In this document: positions 1 through 8,194 of the stretch, piece by piece
Position numbering within the stretch: the stretch's first letter is position 1
Layout of the letters: each line of letters opens with the position of its first letter
Origin: Ruminiclostridium cellulolyticum H10
GTDB lineage: Bacteria > Bacillota > Clostridia > Acetivibrionales > DSM-1351
Assembly: GCF_000022065.1 (NCBI RefSeq)
Contig: NC_011898.1
Span: forward strand, 1,758,001 to 1,822,000
DNA length: 64,000 bases
Reading direction: 5' to 3'
The notes under the pieces: model-generated
Seen by the model: only the letters and a program-made list of their open reading frames with translations
Database searches by the model: none
What the model was told of the DNA's origin: nothing
Position numbers and translations under genes: made by a program

Positions 1-1
1 A

Positions 2-160
2 TTCAATGATTTGGGTAGCTTTACTGCAACAGATGAAGGAGAAAGACTTGATAAGTGCAGTATGGTAATTTTTGATCATGTTCTGCTTGGAAGCATGGGG
101 ATCAGTTCTTCAAAAAGCAAGGAGGAGGTTAAAAGTTTGTTGAACAATAACTTGCTCTGA
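2..160 (+). CDS. C-terminal fragment of an unidentified protein
   Basis: An open frame enters from the left edge and stops with TGA at 158-160, giving the last 52 residues of a protein. The tail is mixed in character, with an acidic stretch (TDEGERLDK), a hydrophobic stretch (MVIFDHVLLGSMGI) and a Lys/Glu-rich end. I do not recognise the family. It ends about 100 bases before folC. Codon use looks like the neighbours. With only the tail visible, function cannot be assigned. Confidence 0.5.
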   Translation, partial: FNDLGSFTATDEGERLDKCSMVIFDHVLLGSMGISSSKSKEEVKSLLNNNLL

Positions 161-258
161 CTTGTCCTGACCTTTCAGATTGACTGGATTTAAAAAAACT
201 GCTATTGTTTACTTATATTATATATTTACCTATACGTTATAATATCTGGAGGTTTACC

Positions 259-1533
259 ATGCACTATGAAGCTGCATTGGAATATTTACATGGTACTCTG
301 AAGTTTGGTAGTATATTTGGACTTGACAGAATTACCAAGCTCTTGGATTTAATGGGTAATCCCCATAAAAAACTAAAGTTCATCCATATTGCAGGAACAA
401 ATGGCAAGGGGTCTACAACGGCATTTATCAGCAGCATCTTAATTGAAGCGGGATACAGGACCGGAATGTTTACATCTCCCTATATTCAAAGATTTACCGA
501 GAGAATAAAAGTAGATAATAACGAGATATCAAATGATGAGCTGGCTGAACTTATTTCACAAATAAAGAACTGTATAGAAAAAATGGTTAGTAATGGGTTT
601 GAGCACCCTACAGAATTTGAAATCATCACTGCTGCTTCTATGGAATATTTTTATAAAAAGAAATGTGATATTGTAGTATTGGAAGTCGGCCTTGGGGGTA
701 TTGTGGATTCAACTAATGTGATAGACACCCCGGAAGCATCGGTTGTTACTTCAATTAGCATGGATCACATGGACAGATTGGGCGAAACTCTTGGAGAGAT
801 CGCATATCAAAAGGCAGGCATAATAAAGCAGGATGGAGTGGTAGTGCTTTATCCTCAGGAACAAGAAGCTGAGGAAGTAATAGAAAGGGTTTCCAAAGAG
901 AAAAACGCACAAATACACAAAGTTGATTTTTCAACAATATATGATAAGGGGTTCAGTTTATCCGAACAGATTTTTGATTATAAGGATTATCGGAACATAA
1001 AAATAGGTTTATTGGGCGATCACCAGATGAGAAATGCTGCAGTTGCAATAGATACCTGCGAACTTTTATGTAATAAAGGATTTGCTCTCACACATAGGAA
1101 TATATTAGACGGGTTAGAAAAGACCAGGTGGCCTGGAAGATTGGAAATAATCAATAAAAATCCTTTGGTGCTGATAGATGGTGCACATAACCTTGAGGGT
1201 GGTCAGGCTCTGAATACAGCATTGGACAAGTATTTTACACAAAAGAAAAAGATCTTTGTCGTAGGCTTTTTACGGGACAAGGATTATATTGGGATAATGG
1301 ATATGTTGGGAAATAAAGCAGATACTATTATTACCGTTACCCCCAATAATGAGAGAGCCGTCCCATCCGCAGAACTGGCTGAAATTCTAAAGTCCTATTC
1401 AAACCACGTAGTAGATGGAATGAGTATTGAAAATGGTTTACAGACTGCTGTCGGTCTTGCGGATTCAGAAAGTGTTATTTGTGCTTTTGGTTCACTTTAT
1501 ATGATTGGAGAAATAAGAGGACATTATAAATAG
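259..1533 (+). CDS. folC: Folylpolyglutamate synthase / dihydrofolate synthase
   Basis: This is an ATP-dependent ligase of the Mur ligase fold that adds glutamate to folates and, in the bifunctional form, makes dihydrofolate from dihydropteroate, in the cytosol. The protein has 424 residues, a normal FolC length. The P-loop GTNGKGST lies near residue 45, followed by TSPY and ERI. A central LEVGLGGIVDSTN segment and the C-terminal WPGRLEI and DGAHN motifs are family hallmarks. The start at 259 is chosen because GGAGG lies 8 bases upstream (248-252); the upstream in-frame start at 205 has no ribosome binding site. It stands alone or heads a short operon with the next gene, which starts 32 bases after its stop. 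Confidence 0.95.
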   Translation: MHYEAALEYLHGTLKFGSIFGLDRITKLLDLMGNPHKKLKFIHIAGTNGKGSTTAFISSILIEAGYRTGMFTSPYIQRFTERIKVDNNEISNDELAELISQIKNCIEKMVSNGFEHPTEFEIITAASMEYFYKKKCDIVVLEVGLGGIVDSTNVIDTPEASVVTSISMDHMDRLGETLGEIAYQKAGIIKQDGVVVLYPQEQEAEEVIERVSKEKNAQIHKVDFSTIYDKGFSLSEQIFDYKDYRNIKIGLLGDHQMRNAAVAIDTCELLCNKGFALTHRNILDGLEKTRWPGRLEIINKNPLVLIDGAHNLEGGQALNTALDKYFTQKKKIFVVGFLRDKDYIGIMDMLGNKADTIITVTPNNERAVPSAELAEILKSYSNHVVDGMSIENGLQTAVGLADSESVICAFGSLYMIGEIRGHYK

Positions 1534-1565
1534 AATAAATTAATACTTTGAAGGGAGCTTTTGTT

Positions 1566-2690
1566 ATGGATTTGAAACAGGAAATCAGAAGTTTTACTCC
1601 TATTGACATAGAAAAATTATCCCAGGAAAAGAACGTGTCCGAAAATGTAGTAGACTCCGTAAAAGGGTACAATAAAGCAATAGAAAATCTGCGAACCGGC
1701 AGTGAAGATATAGCCATGATTGAACTGAAGAAGGTCGTTTCGGTTAATCCGGATTTTTATGATGCAGTTAATTTACTAGGGTTATGTTATGCATATACAA
1801 ACCAGATTGATAAGGCACAAGAGCTTTTTAGCAGAGTTGCAGATGCAGAGGTGGATTCAGTTAAAGCAGCAGAATATTTGAATTATATAGGCAGAGGAAG
1901 TGCTTCGGGAAAGAGTGTCGGCAGCAGCAAAACGGTAAAATCTGAAGCAAAGCCCCAGAAGCCAGCCCCAAAAACCAAGTATGCCAAACCTAAGCAGGCT
2001 TCTAACGAAGAAGTACAAGCAGAGTATATTTTATTACGAAATTTAGGATTACAGTTAAAGAAGCCTTCTGTAGCCATTACGATAAATATTTTAAGCGTAA
2101 TATGTCTTGTAGCGGCAATAGCAGTTTTTATGGTAAATTACAAAAATACAAACGGGGATAACGGGCCTGATACAGTTGTTAATACCGAACTGACTGCAAA
2201 ATACAATAAGGTAGTTGCTGAAAATGAGAAACTAAAAAAAGACTTGAACGCCGCTAATTTTCAGTTAAAGCAAGTACAGCTGTCCTCTCAGTTATCCCAG
2301 GTATCGACCCTGTACGGACAGTACAAGTATATTGAAGCAGCAGATAAACTTTTAGCAATACCTGAAAAGGATTTATCTGCTGATAACAAAAAAAAGTATG
2401 ACTCCATTAAGGCTAACGTACTTAAAAATGCAGCAAACCAATTAACTATAGAAGGAACTAGTTTATATAATAAAAAGAAATACAAAGAAGCAATTCAAAA
2501 GCTGGAAAAGGTATTTACTTTGGGAACAAAGTGGTCCTTTGGAGACAAAGCTCTCTACACTCTTGGAAAAAGCTACGTAGCTGCCAATGAGCCTCAAAAG
2601 GGAGCAGAAGCATATAATAGGCTTATAAGTGACTATCCTGATTCAGCGTATGTGAAATATGCCAGAAGCAGGTTGCAGTCATTACAATAG
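1566..2690 (+). CDS. Single-pass membrane protein with TPR-like repeats
   Basis: This 374-residue protein has an N-terminal TPR-like part (about residues 35-100, including AVNLLGLCYAYTNQIDKAQELF) and a low-complexity Lys/Ala/Pro/Ser linker. One hydrophobic segment near residues 168-190 (ITINILSVICLVAAIAVFMV) is followed by a coiled coil and C-terminal TPR-like repeats (YKEAIQKLEKVFTL, YTLGKSYVAANEPQKGAEAY, YPDSAYVKYARSRL). The C-terminal repeats resemble those of the YbgF/outer-membrane lipoprotein type and probably face outside the cell. Such proteins are scaffolds, and no partner is evident here. The start at 1566 follows AGGGAG; the upstream in-frame ATG at 1548 lacks one. A terminator follows the stop. 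Confidence 0.75.
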   Translation: MDLKQEIRSFTPIDIEKLSQEKNVSENVVDSVKGYNKAIENLRTGSEDIAMIELKKVVSVNPDFYDAVNLLGLCYAYTNQIDKAQELFSRVADAEVDSVKAAEYLNYIGRGSASGKSVGSSKTVKSEAKPQKPAPKTKYAKPKQASNEEVQAEYILLRNLGLQLKKPSVAITINILSVICLVAAIAVFMVNYKNTNGDNGPDTVVNTELTAKYNKVVAENEKLKKDLNAANFQLKQVQLSSQLSQVSTLYGQYKYIEAADKLLAIPEKDLSADNKKKYDSIKANVLKNAANQLTIEGTSLYNKKKYKEAIQKLEKVFTLGTKWSFGDKALYTLGKSYVAANEPQKGAEAYNRLISDYPDSAYVKYARSRLQSLQ

Positions 2691-2707
2691 AACAGATTTA
2701 ATTAAAG

Positions 2708-2742
2708 GCACTGTATACTAAACGTGTATAAGTGCTTTTTTC
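2708..2742 (+). terminator. Rho-independent terminator after the TPR gene
   Basis: The stem GCACT-GTATAC pairs with GTGTAT-A-AGTGC and runs into a T-tract. It lies 18 bases after the TPR gene stop. Confidence 0.75.
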
Positions 2743-2749
2743 GTATAAT

Positions 2750-2775
2750 TTGTACATGTAGTGGGGGATGTACAA
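2750..2775. promoter_or_regulatory. Operator-like inverted repeat upstream of the patatin gene
   Basis: A perfect 8-bp inverted repeat, TTGTACAT and ATGTACAA, is separated by 10 bases. A possible promoter follows (TTGACC at 2784-2789, weak TATTTT 17 bases on). Symmetry and position suggest a regulator binding site for the downstream gene, but no regulator is identified. Confidence 0.35.
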
Positions 2776-2839
2776 TATACTAATTGACCTCCTGTCATAA
2801 TATATATATTTTAGATAGTTTTTTATCGAGGATATTTAT

Positions 2840-3925
2840 ATGAATAAAAAAAGCCGAACAGTCAATATTGTGCTTAGCGGAGGTGGAATAAAAGGTATAG
2901 CCTTTGCCGGAGCATATGAGGAAATTGAAAAGAAATATAAGAGAATAGGCAATGTTGCGGGTGTTTCTGCAGGTGCACTGGTAGGGGTACTTATTGGGGC
3001 GGGTTACACGTCCAGAGAGTTGGGCCGGATTATAAAGGAATTTAATTATAGTTCCTTGTCGGACATGGGAGAAATACCAATGGATATCTCCATTGCTAAC
3101 AGCATGAGAACTATAGAGAAGGAGAAAAAGGTTCTGAATGACAGTGATCTGGAAACGCTGCTTCACCGTCAGGATTACGCAGAATTACATCTTGTCAGGA
3201 AACCCAAGGATGATTTTGTTGGTTCAAGAGGCAACTTTCTGATAAATCTGATTGCTTTTAGTAAAAAGAATGCATTTTTAAATGGTGAGCTATTAGAAAA
3301 TTGGGTTGCTCAGCTTCTTGCCAATAAGGGAGTACATACTTTTAGTGATTTCAGAGGCGGAATAGCAGACAAGGTTAATCCCAGAGGATATAAGGTAAGG
3401 ATGACTGCCGTTGATGCCAATACGGGCAAAGTCATTGTCCTTCCCGATGATATGGCATTATATAACATTGACCCAGATAAATTGGAGGTTGCAAAGGCAG
3501 TAAGAATGAGTACCTGTGTGCCTTTTGTATTTGACCCGGTTACAATTGACTACAAAGACGCCGGAAACAAACCTAAAACCCATTACATCATAGACGGAGG
3601 AGTTCTGGATAATTTTCCGGTTTGGCTTATTGATAGCACAGAAAGCAATATAATTATTGGACTTAAACTGGAGGGCAAGGAACCAAAAGGCCTCAGTTCC
3701 GCAGAACATATTTTAAAAAAATTACTGCATTCTTCTCATGATACAGGGGTTCCAAAAAACTCTTATAACATTGATAATATAGCTCATATAAACACCGGCG
3801 AGATCTCATTCTTAGATTTTGACATAACAGCTGAAGAATCAATGTACCTCTATAATCAAGGGAAACTAGCCGTCCAGAAGCTTTTTATCAATATGCAGAA
3901 GAAAACCAGAGGATGGAGAATATAA
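2840..3925 (+). CDS. Patatin-like phospholipase
   Basis: The protein has 361 residues with the complete patatin set. The oxyanion glycine motif SGGGIKG is at residues 13-19, the nucleophile elbow GVSAG has Ser43, and the DGG motif has catalytic Asp252. Family members are serine acyl hydrolases acting on membrane lipids with a Ser-Asp dyad. There is no signal peptide, so it is predicted to be cytosolic or peripheral to the membrane. It is monocistronic, with terminators on both sides. Its physiological substrate cannot be read from the sequence. Confidence 0.85.
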   Translation: MNKKSRTVNIVLSGGGIKGIAFAGAYEEIEKKYKRIGNVAGVSAGALVGVLIGAGYTSRELGRIIKEFNYSSLSDMGEIPMDISIANSMRTIEKEKKVLNDSDLETLLHRQDYAELHLVRKPKDDFVGSRGNFLINLIAFSKKNAFLNGELLENWVAQLLANKGVHTFSDFRGGIADKVNPRGYKVRMTAVDANTGKVIVLPDDMALYNIDPDKLEVAKAVRMSTCVPFVFDPVTIDYKDAGNKPKTHYIIDGGVLDNFPVWLIDSTESNIIIGLKLEGKEPKGLSSAEHILKKLLHSSHDTGVPKNSYNIDNIAHINTGEISFLDFDITAEESMYLYNQGKLAVQKLFINMQKKTRGWRI

Positions 3926-4063
3926 GAATAAATAAATTTAATTGTTGTATATAAAGTAATATGCTTCGTTGCTTTTTTTCTTTTTTTATTATATTATTAA
4001 ATTTAATGGAGAAATGAAAATAAGTAAAACAATATATATCTGGATATTCGGCGGGAGGTCAAA

Positions 4064-5587
4064 ATGTTATATAGAAGCACAAGAGGAAGCTGCAGAAGTG
4101 TGAGTGCAGCTGAAGCTATAAAAAGAGGTATTGCAGCAGACGGAGGTCTGTTTGTACCTGAAAAGACAGTTCAGTTTAATCTAGAACAAATAGCTCTCAT
4201 GAGTGAAATGAGTTATCAGGAAAGAGCAGTTAAGATACTTGAAGGATATTTGGACGATTATACTAATGAAGAACTATTGGAGTGCGTAAACAAGGCTTAT
4301 ACAGCAGAGAAATTTGAAACTAATGATATTGCCCCTTTGCATAAGCTTTATGATTCGGTAAATATTTTGGAACTTTGGCATGGGCCTACAAGTGCATTTA
4401 AAGATATGGCTCTTCAGATACTTCCGCATTTTCTTGTTAAGGCACTTAAAAAGACAGGAGAAAAAGAAGAAATAGTTATATTGGTTGCGACATCAGGAGA
4501 TACCGGAAAAGCTGCTCTTGAAGGGTTTAAGGATGTAATTGGGACAAAAATTATTGTATTTTTCCCAAGTGAAGGTGTCAGTCAGGTACAGAAAATGCAG
4601 ATGGTAACTCAGGAAGGTAGCAATGTATACGCTATTGCAGTAGATGGTAACTTTGATGATGCTCAAAACGGAGTTAAAAGAATATTCGGTGATGAGGATG
4701 TAACTGCTTTAATGGAAGAACATGGATACAAGTTTTCATCAGCAAACTCTATAAACTGGGGAAGGCTAGTTCCACAAATCGTTTATTATTTTTCAGCATA
4801 TGCTGATATGATAAAGAATGGCGAAATTAAAGCAGGAGAAAAGATAAATTTTGTTGTTCCTACAGGTAATTTTGGTAATATTCTGGCTGCTTACTATGCT
4901 ATGCAGATGGGTTTGCCTGTTAACAAGCTTATTTGTGCTTCAAATGACAACAATGTGCTGACCGACTTTATTAATACAGGAGAATACAATAAAAACAGAG
5001 AATTCAAAAAGACTTTATCTCCTTCTATGGATATTCTTATATCAAGCAATCTGGAAAGACTATTATACCTGATAACAGGTGACAATGCTGAAAAGGTTTG
5101 TGAATGGATGAACCAGCTTAAAAATGTCGGTTCATACAGCGTAGATCAAGACACCAAAAAGAAAATCCAGAGTATTTTCTGGGCAGGATATACCAATGAT
5201 AGTGACACTTTAAAAACTATTGAGAGTGTTTACCAGGAGACAGGATATGTATTAGATACGCATACTGCTGTTGCAGTGGACGTGTACGACAAATATGTTA
5301 TTTCTACAAGTGATGTTACAAAAGCTGTTATTGTTTCTACTGCAAGTCCTTTCAAGTTTAACGATAGTGTTTTAAAGGCTATAGCAGGAGAAGAGGCTAT
5401 TAAAGGAAAGACTGAATTTGAGCTTCTGTCTGTACTATCGGAAAAGTCAGGACTTAAAATTCCTGCTCCGTTGAAGGAATTGGATAAAAAACCTGTTCTA
5501 CACAAGGAATTTTGTGAGCCGATAAATATGATCGGTAAGGTTAAGGAAGCATTAAAAATCCAAGAAAATATTAAGACAGCAAAATAA
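4064..5587 (+). CDS. thrC: Threonine synthase
   Basis: This PLP enzyme converts O-phosphohomoserine to threonine, the last step of the pathway. The 507-residue protein matches the longer class of threonine synthases. It starts with YRSTRGSCRSVSAAEAI and GIAADGGLFVPE. The PLP lysine is Lys113 within HGPTSAFKDMALQ, and VATSGDTGKAALEG and VPTGNFGNILAAY bind phosphate and cofactor. A GGGAGG ribosome binding site precedes the ATG. A terminator separates it from the ACT-hom genes that follow, so the threonine genes are neighbours but in two transcription units. Confidence 0.95.
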   Translation: MLYRSTRGSCRSVSAAEAIKRGIAADGGLFVPEKTVQFNLEQIALMSEMSYQERAVKILEGYLDDYTNEELLECVNKAYTAEKFETNDIAPLHKLYDSVNILELWHGPTSAFKDMALQILPHFLVKALKKTGEKEEIVILVATSGDTGKAALEGFKDVIGTKIIVFFPSEGVSQVQKMQMVTQEGSNVYAIAVDGNFDDAQNGVKRIFGDEDVTALMEEHGYKFSSANSINWGRLVPQIVYYFSAYADMIKNGEIKAGEKINFVVPTGNFGNILAAYYAMQMGLPVNKLICASNDNNVLTDFINTGEYNKNREFKKTLSPSMDILISSNLERLLYLITGDNAEKVCEWMNQLKNVGSYSVDQDTKKKIQSIFWAGYTNDSDTLKTIESVYQETGYVLDTHTAVAVDVYDKYVISTSDVTKAVIVSTASPFKFNDSVLKAIAGEEAIKGKTEFELLSVLSEKSGLKIPAPLKELDKKPVLHKEFCEPINMIGKVKEALKIQENIKTAK

Positions 5588-5600
5588 ATATGTATATATG

Positions 5601-5637
5601 AAAAAAGGCACTGATCTTATGTGATTAGTGCTTTTTT
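5601..5637 (+). terminator. Rho-independent terminator after thrC
   Basis: GGCACTGATC pairs with GATTAGTGC (one bulge) and is followed by six T; the A-rich 5' arm would make it work in both directions. It lies 13 bases after the thrC stop. Confidence 0.85.
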
Positions 5638-5639
5638 AG

Positions 5640-5668
5640 TTGCATTAAAATAAAAAATATGCTAATAT
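5640..5668 (+). promoter_or_regulatory. Sigma-A type promoter for the ACT-hom operon
   Basis: TTGCAT, 17 bases, then TAATAT with a TGC extension just before it. The predicted transcription start near 5675 lies downstream of the longest in-frame start of the next gene (5659), which supports the internal ATG at 5716. Confidence 0.6.
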
Positions 5669-5715
5669 TACACCAAGGAAACACAATTGTACGTATCACG
5701 CGGACAGGAGAAAAT

Positions 5716-6156
5716 ATGAAACAAGAATCTATATTTTTTTTGGTTGATTCATTTATTTTACCTGACATATTTTCAAAGGTTATAGAGGTTAAAAAGATTC
5801 TAAGTCTAGGTAAAATAAAAACTGTTAACGATGCTGTCAAAGTAGTAGGAATCAGCAGAAGTGCCTACTACAAATACAAAGATTATGTTTTCCCTTTTAA
5901 TGAAACGTCAAGGGGTAAGGTCATAACATTATTTTTCGTTGTAGAAGATTTTTCGGGTATACTTTCGAGTATAATAAATAAAATAGCTTCGGCTAATGCA
6001 AATATATTGACAATAAATCAAAATATACCTATAAACGGGTTGGCGGATGTAACAATATCTATTGAAACTTTGGACATGAAAATAGATATTCAGAATCTAC
6101 TGACAGAGATTAATAAGGTTGAGGGTGTCAGGCGAAGCGAAATATTGGCAAGGTAA
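5716..6156 (+). CDS. ACT domain protein of the PheB/UPF0735 family
   Basis: The 146-residue protein has an N-terminal part (about residues 1-65) resembling a small helix-turn-helix (VNDAVKVVGISRSAYYKYKDYVFPF), followed by an ACT domain (VITLFFVVEDFSGILSSIINKIASANANILTINQ). ACT domains bind amino acids and control enzymes or transcription of amino-acid pathways. It sits 35 bases upstream of hom, so a threonine- or methionine-related sensing role is plausible but inferred. The start at 5716 follows CAGGAG. Confidence 0.85.
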   Translation: MKQESIFFLVDSFILPDIFSKVIEVKKILSLGKIKTVNDAVKVVGISRSAYYKYKDYVFPFNETSRGKVITLFFVVEDFSGILSSIINKIASANANILTINQNIPINGLADVTISIETLDMKIDIQNLLTEINKVEGVRRSEILAR

Positions 6157-6191
6157 TGTGAGAAAATGTAATTTATACCAGGAGGGTTTTT

Positions 6192-7436
6192 ATGGTTAAT
6201 GTTGCTATTTTAGGTTATGGAGTGGTTGGCTCCGGTGTTGCAGAAGTTATTAAGAAAAATAGTGAAAGCATAAGTCAGCGTGCAGGAACAGATATAAAAG
6301 TAAAGTGGATATTGGATATTAGAGATTTTCCAGATAGTCCCGACAAGGATGTTCTTACCAAAAATGCGGATGATGTATTCAATGACAATGAAGTCAGTAT
6401 CATAGTAGAAACCATAGGTGGGGCAAAGATAGCCCATGAATTTACAAAAAGAGCTCTTATGGCAGGTAAAAGTGTTGTAACTTCCAACAAGGAGCTTGTT
6501 GCAACCCATGGGCCGGAGCTATTACAACTGGCAAAAGAGAATGGCGTCAGCTATCTGTTTGAAGCCAGTGTCGGAGGAGGTATTCCTATAATACGTCCTT
6601 TGAATCAATGTCTGGCTGCAAATGAGATTAACGGAATAACAGGCATACTCAATGGAACAACAAATTATATACTGACCCAAATGAAAAGAGAAGGAAAAAG
6701 CTTTGAAGCTGCACTGAAGGAAGCACAGCAAAACGGCTATGCAGAGCAGAATCCTACAGCCGATGTTGAAGGCCACGATGCCTGCAGAAAAATTGCTATT
6801 CTGTCGTCCATTGCTTATAATGAATTCGTGGATTGTGAAAATATATACACAGAGGGTATAACAAAAATAACTGTTGATGATATGAAATATGCAGATGCCA
6901 TAGGCGGAGTTATAAAATTGATCGCGGTTAGCAAAAAAGCAAACGGTAAAATATTTGCACGCGTTTCACCTGCCATAGTTCTAAATGAACATCCTCTTGC
7001 AAACGTTGAAGATGTATTTAATGCGATTGTTGTTAATGGTGATGCTGTGGGAGATGCCATGTTCTATGGCAGAGGGGCCGGAAAATTGCCTACTGCAAGT
7101 GCTGTTGTAGCTGATGTAATCGACATTGCTAAACATCCCGGTTCAGGAACGGCCAGTGTGTGGGAAAGAACCCAGCAAAACAATATACTGCCTATAGAAG
7201 ATAGCACTACAAAATTTCTGGTCAGGGTAACAGCAAAAAATAAAGAGGATGCAAAAAAGGATATTTTATCAATTTTCGGAGAAATCCAATTAGTAGAACT
7301 ACATTCAAAAGTAAAGGATAATGAGTTTGCATTTATAAGCTGTAAAAATACAGAAAGCGAGTTTAAAACAAAGCTTGACAAGCTTGAATCCGCATCAGAC
7401 ATTACTGTATTAAACAGAATAAGGATTGAAGAATAA
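6192..7436 (+). CDS. hom: Homoserine dehydrogenase
   Basis: The enzyme reduces aspartate semialdehyde to homoserine with NAD(P)H, at the branch to threonine and methionine. The 414-residue protein has the dinucleotide-binding motif GYGVVGSGV near residue 8. The catalytic region contains SNKELVATHG, EASVGGGIPII, NGTTNYILTQM and NPTADVEGHDACRK. A C-terminal ACT domain (about residues 335-410) suggests feedback by threonine. An AGGAGG ribosome binding site precedes the ATG. The stop codon directly abuts the ATG of the next gene, implying translational coupling. Confidence 0.96.
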   Translation: MVNVAILGYGVVGSGVAEVIKKNSESISQRAGTDIKVKWILDIRDFPDSPDKDVLTKNADDVFNDNEVSIIVETIGGAKIAHEFTKRALMAGKSVVTSNKELVATHGPELLQLAKENGVSYLFEASVGGGIPIIRPLNQCLAANEINGITGILNGTTNYILTQMKREGKSFEAALKEAQQNGYAEQNPTADVEGHDACRKIAILSSIAYNEFVDCENIYTEGITKITVDDMKYADAIGGVIKLIAVSKKANGKIFARVSPAIVLNEHPLANVEDVFNAIVVNGDAVGDAMFYGRGAGKLPTASAVVADVIDIAKHPGSGTASVWERTQQNNILPIEDSTTKFLVRVTAKNKEDAKKDILSIFGEIQLVELHSKVKDNEFAFISCKNTESEFKTKLDKLESASDITVLNRIRIEE

Positions 7437-7979
7437 ATGAGGATTGCCACAAAAAAATTAGTACTTTGTGCATTAATGACAGCAATTGTTTTTTTAATTA
7501 CCTTTGCTCCGTTTCTGCAAATTCCCAGTCCTATATCTCAGGGCTATTACAATATTGGTGATACTGCTGTAATGATAGCGGCAATCTTGCTTGGAAGAAG
7601 GTATGGCTTTGTTGCGGGAGCTTTTGGCTCCGCATTGGCCGATCTTGCACGCGGATCATTTATTTTCGTACCCATAACTTTCATAGTTAAAGGGATAGAG
7701 GGTTATATAGTAGGTGCAATCGCCCGTGGTGGAGAAGAAAATCAACCGTCAAATCTGAGGAAAATACTGGCCGTATCAGCAGGAGCTTTAGAAATGGTGG
7801 TAGGTTATTTTATATTTGAACTAGTAGTTATAAGAATGATTGATAAATCATTATCTGTCATAGCTATTGTTACTGATTTGCCGGGTAATCTGATTCAGGG
7901 AGCCCTTAGTGCAGTCCTTGCATTGGTTTTTCTTACTGTATTATACAGGACAAAAGCCGTTAAAAAATTATTACGTTGA
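7437..7979 (+). CDS. ECF transporter S component family membrane protein
   Basis: The 180-residue protein has about five or six hydrophobic segments. The arrangement of an N-terminal KLVLCALMTAIVFLIT helix, a GYYNIGDTAVMIAAILLG segment and a central SALADLARGSFIFVPITFIVKGIEGYIVG is typical of substrate-binding S components of energy-coupling factor vitamin transporters. The ATPase and T components are not in this window and may be shared from elsewhere. It starts immediately after the hom stop and should be co-transcribed. The substrate cannot be inferred with confidence. Confidence 0.75.
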   Translation: MRIATKKLVLCALMTAIVFLITFAPFLQIPSPISQGYYNIGDTAVMIAAILLGRRYGFVAGAFGSALADLARGSFIFVPITFIVKGIEGYIVGAIARGGEENQPSNLRKILAVSAGALEMVVGYFIFELVVIRMIDKSLSVIAIVTDLPGNLIQGALSAVLALVFLTVLYRTKAVKKLLR

Positions 7980-8048
7980 ATAAAATTAATTTTTTTCATT
8001 TTTAACTTGTACTTAGAGTATAAACTGTATCAATAGAAGCTTGATTAA

Positions 8049-8114
8049 AGATATTTGCAATTGTTTATGGTAAAATATCCCAAAATGAGCCACTAGAAAC
8101 TTTTGCAAATATCT
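8049..8114. repeat. 12-bp inverted repeat in the hom operon 3' flank
   Basis: AGATATTTGCAA (8049-8060) is repeated as its exact reverse complement TTGCAAATATCT (8103-8114), 42 bases apart. It lies between two convergent genes. There is no T-tract, so a simple terminator is doubtful; it could be a decayed mobile-element end or an RNA stem. Confidence 0.4.
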
Positions 8115-8194
8115 TGGAAGCAATCATTGATAAATTTTGCGGGAGTACCAGTGCTAAAACAGAAAAGTTTGGCAACAGTCCTTTATGATACCCT

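Noticed and set aside
3940-3990. Terminator after the patatin gene
   Set aside because: AAAGTAA and TTGCTTT around 3954-3980 give only a weak stem before the T-tract; not strong enough to list.
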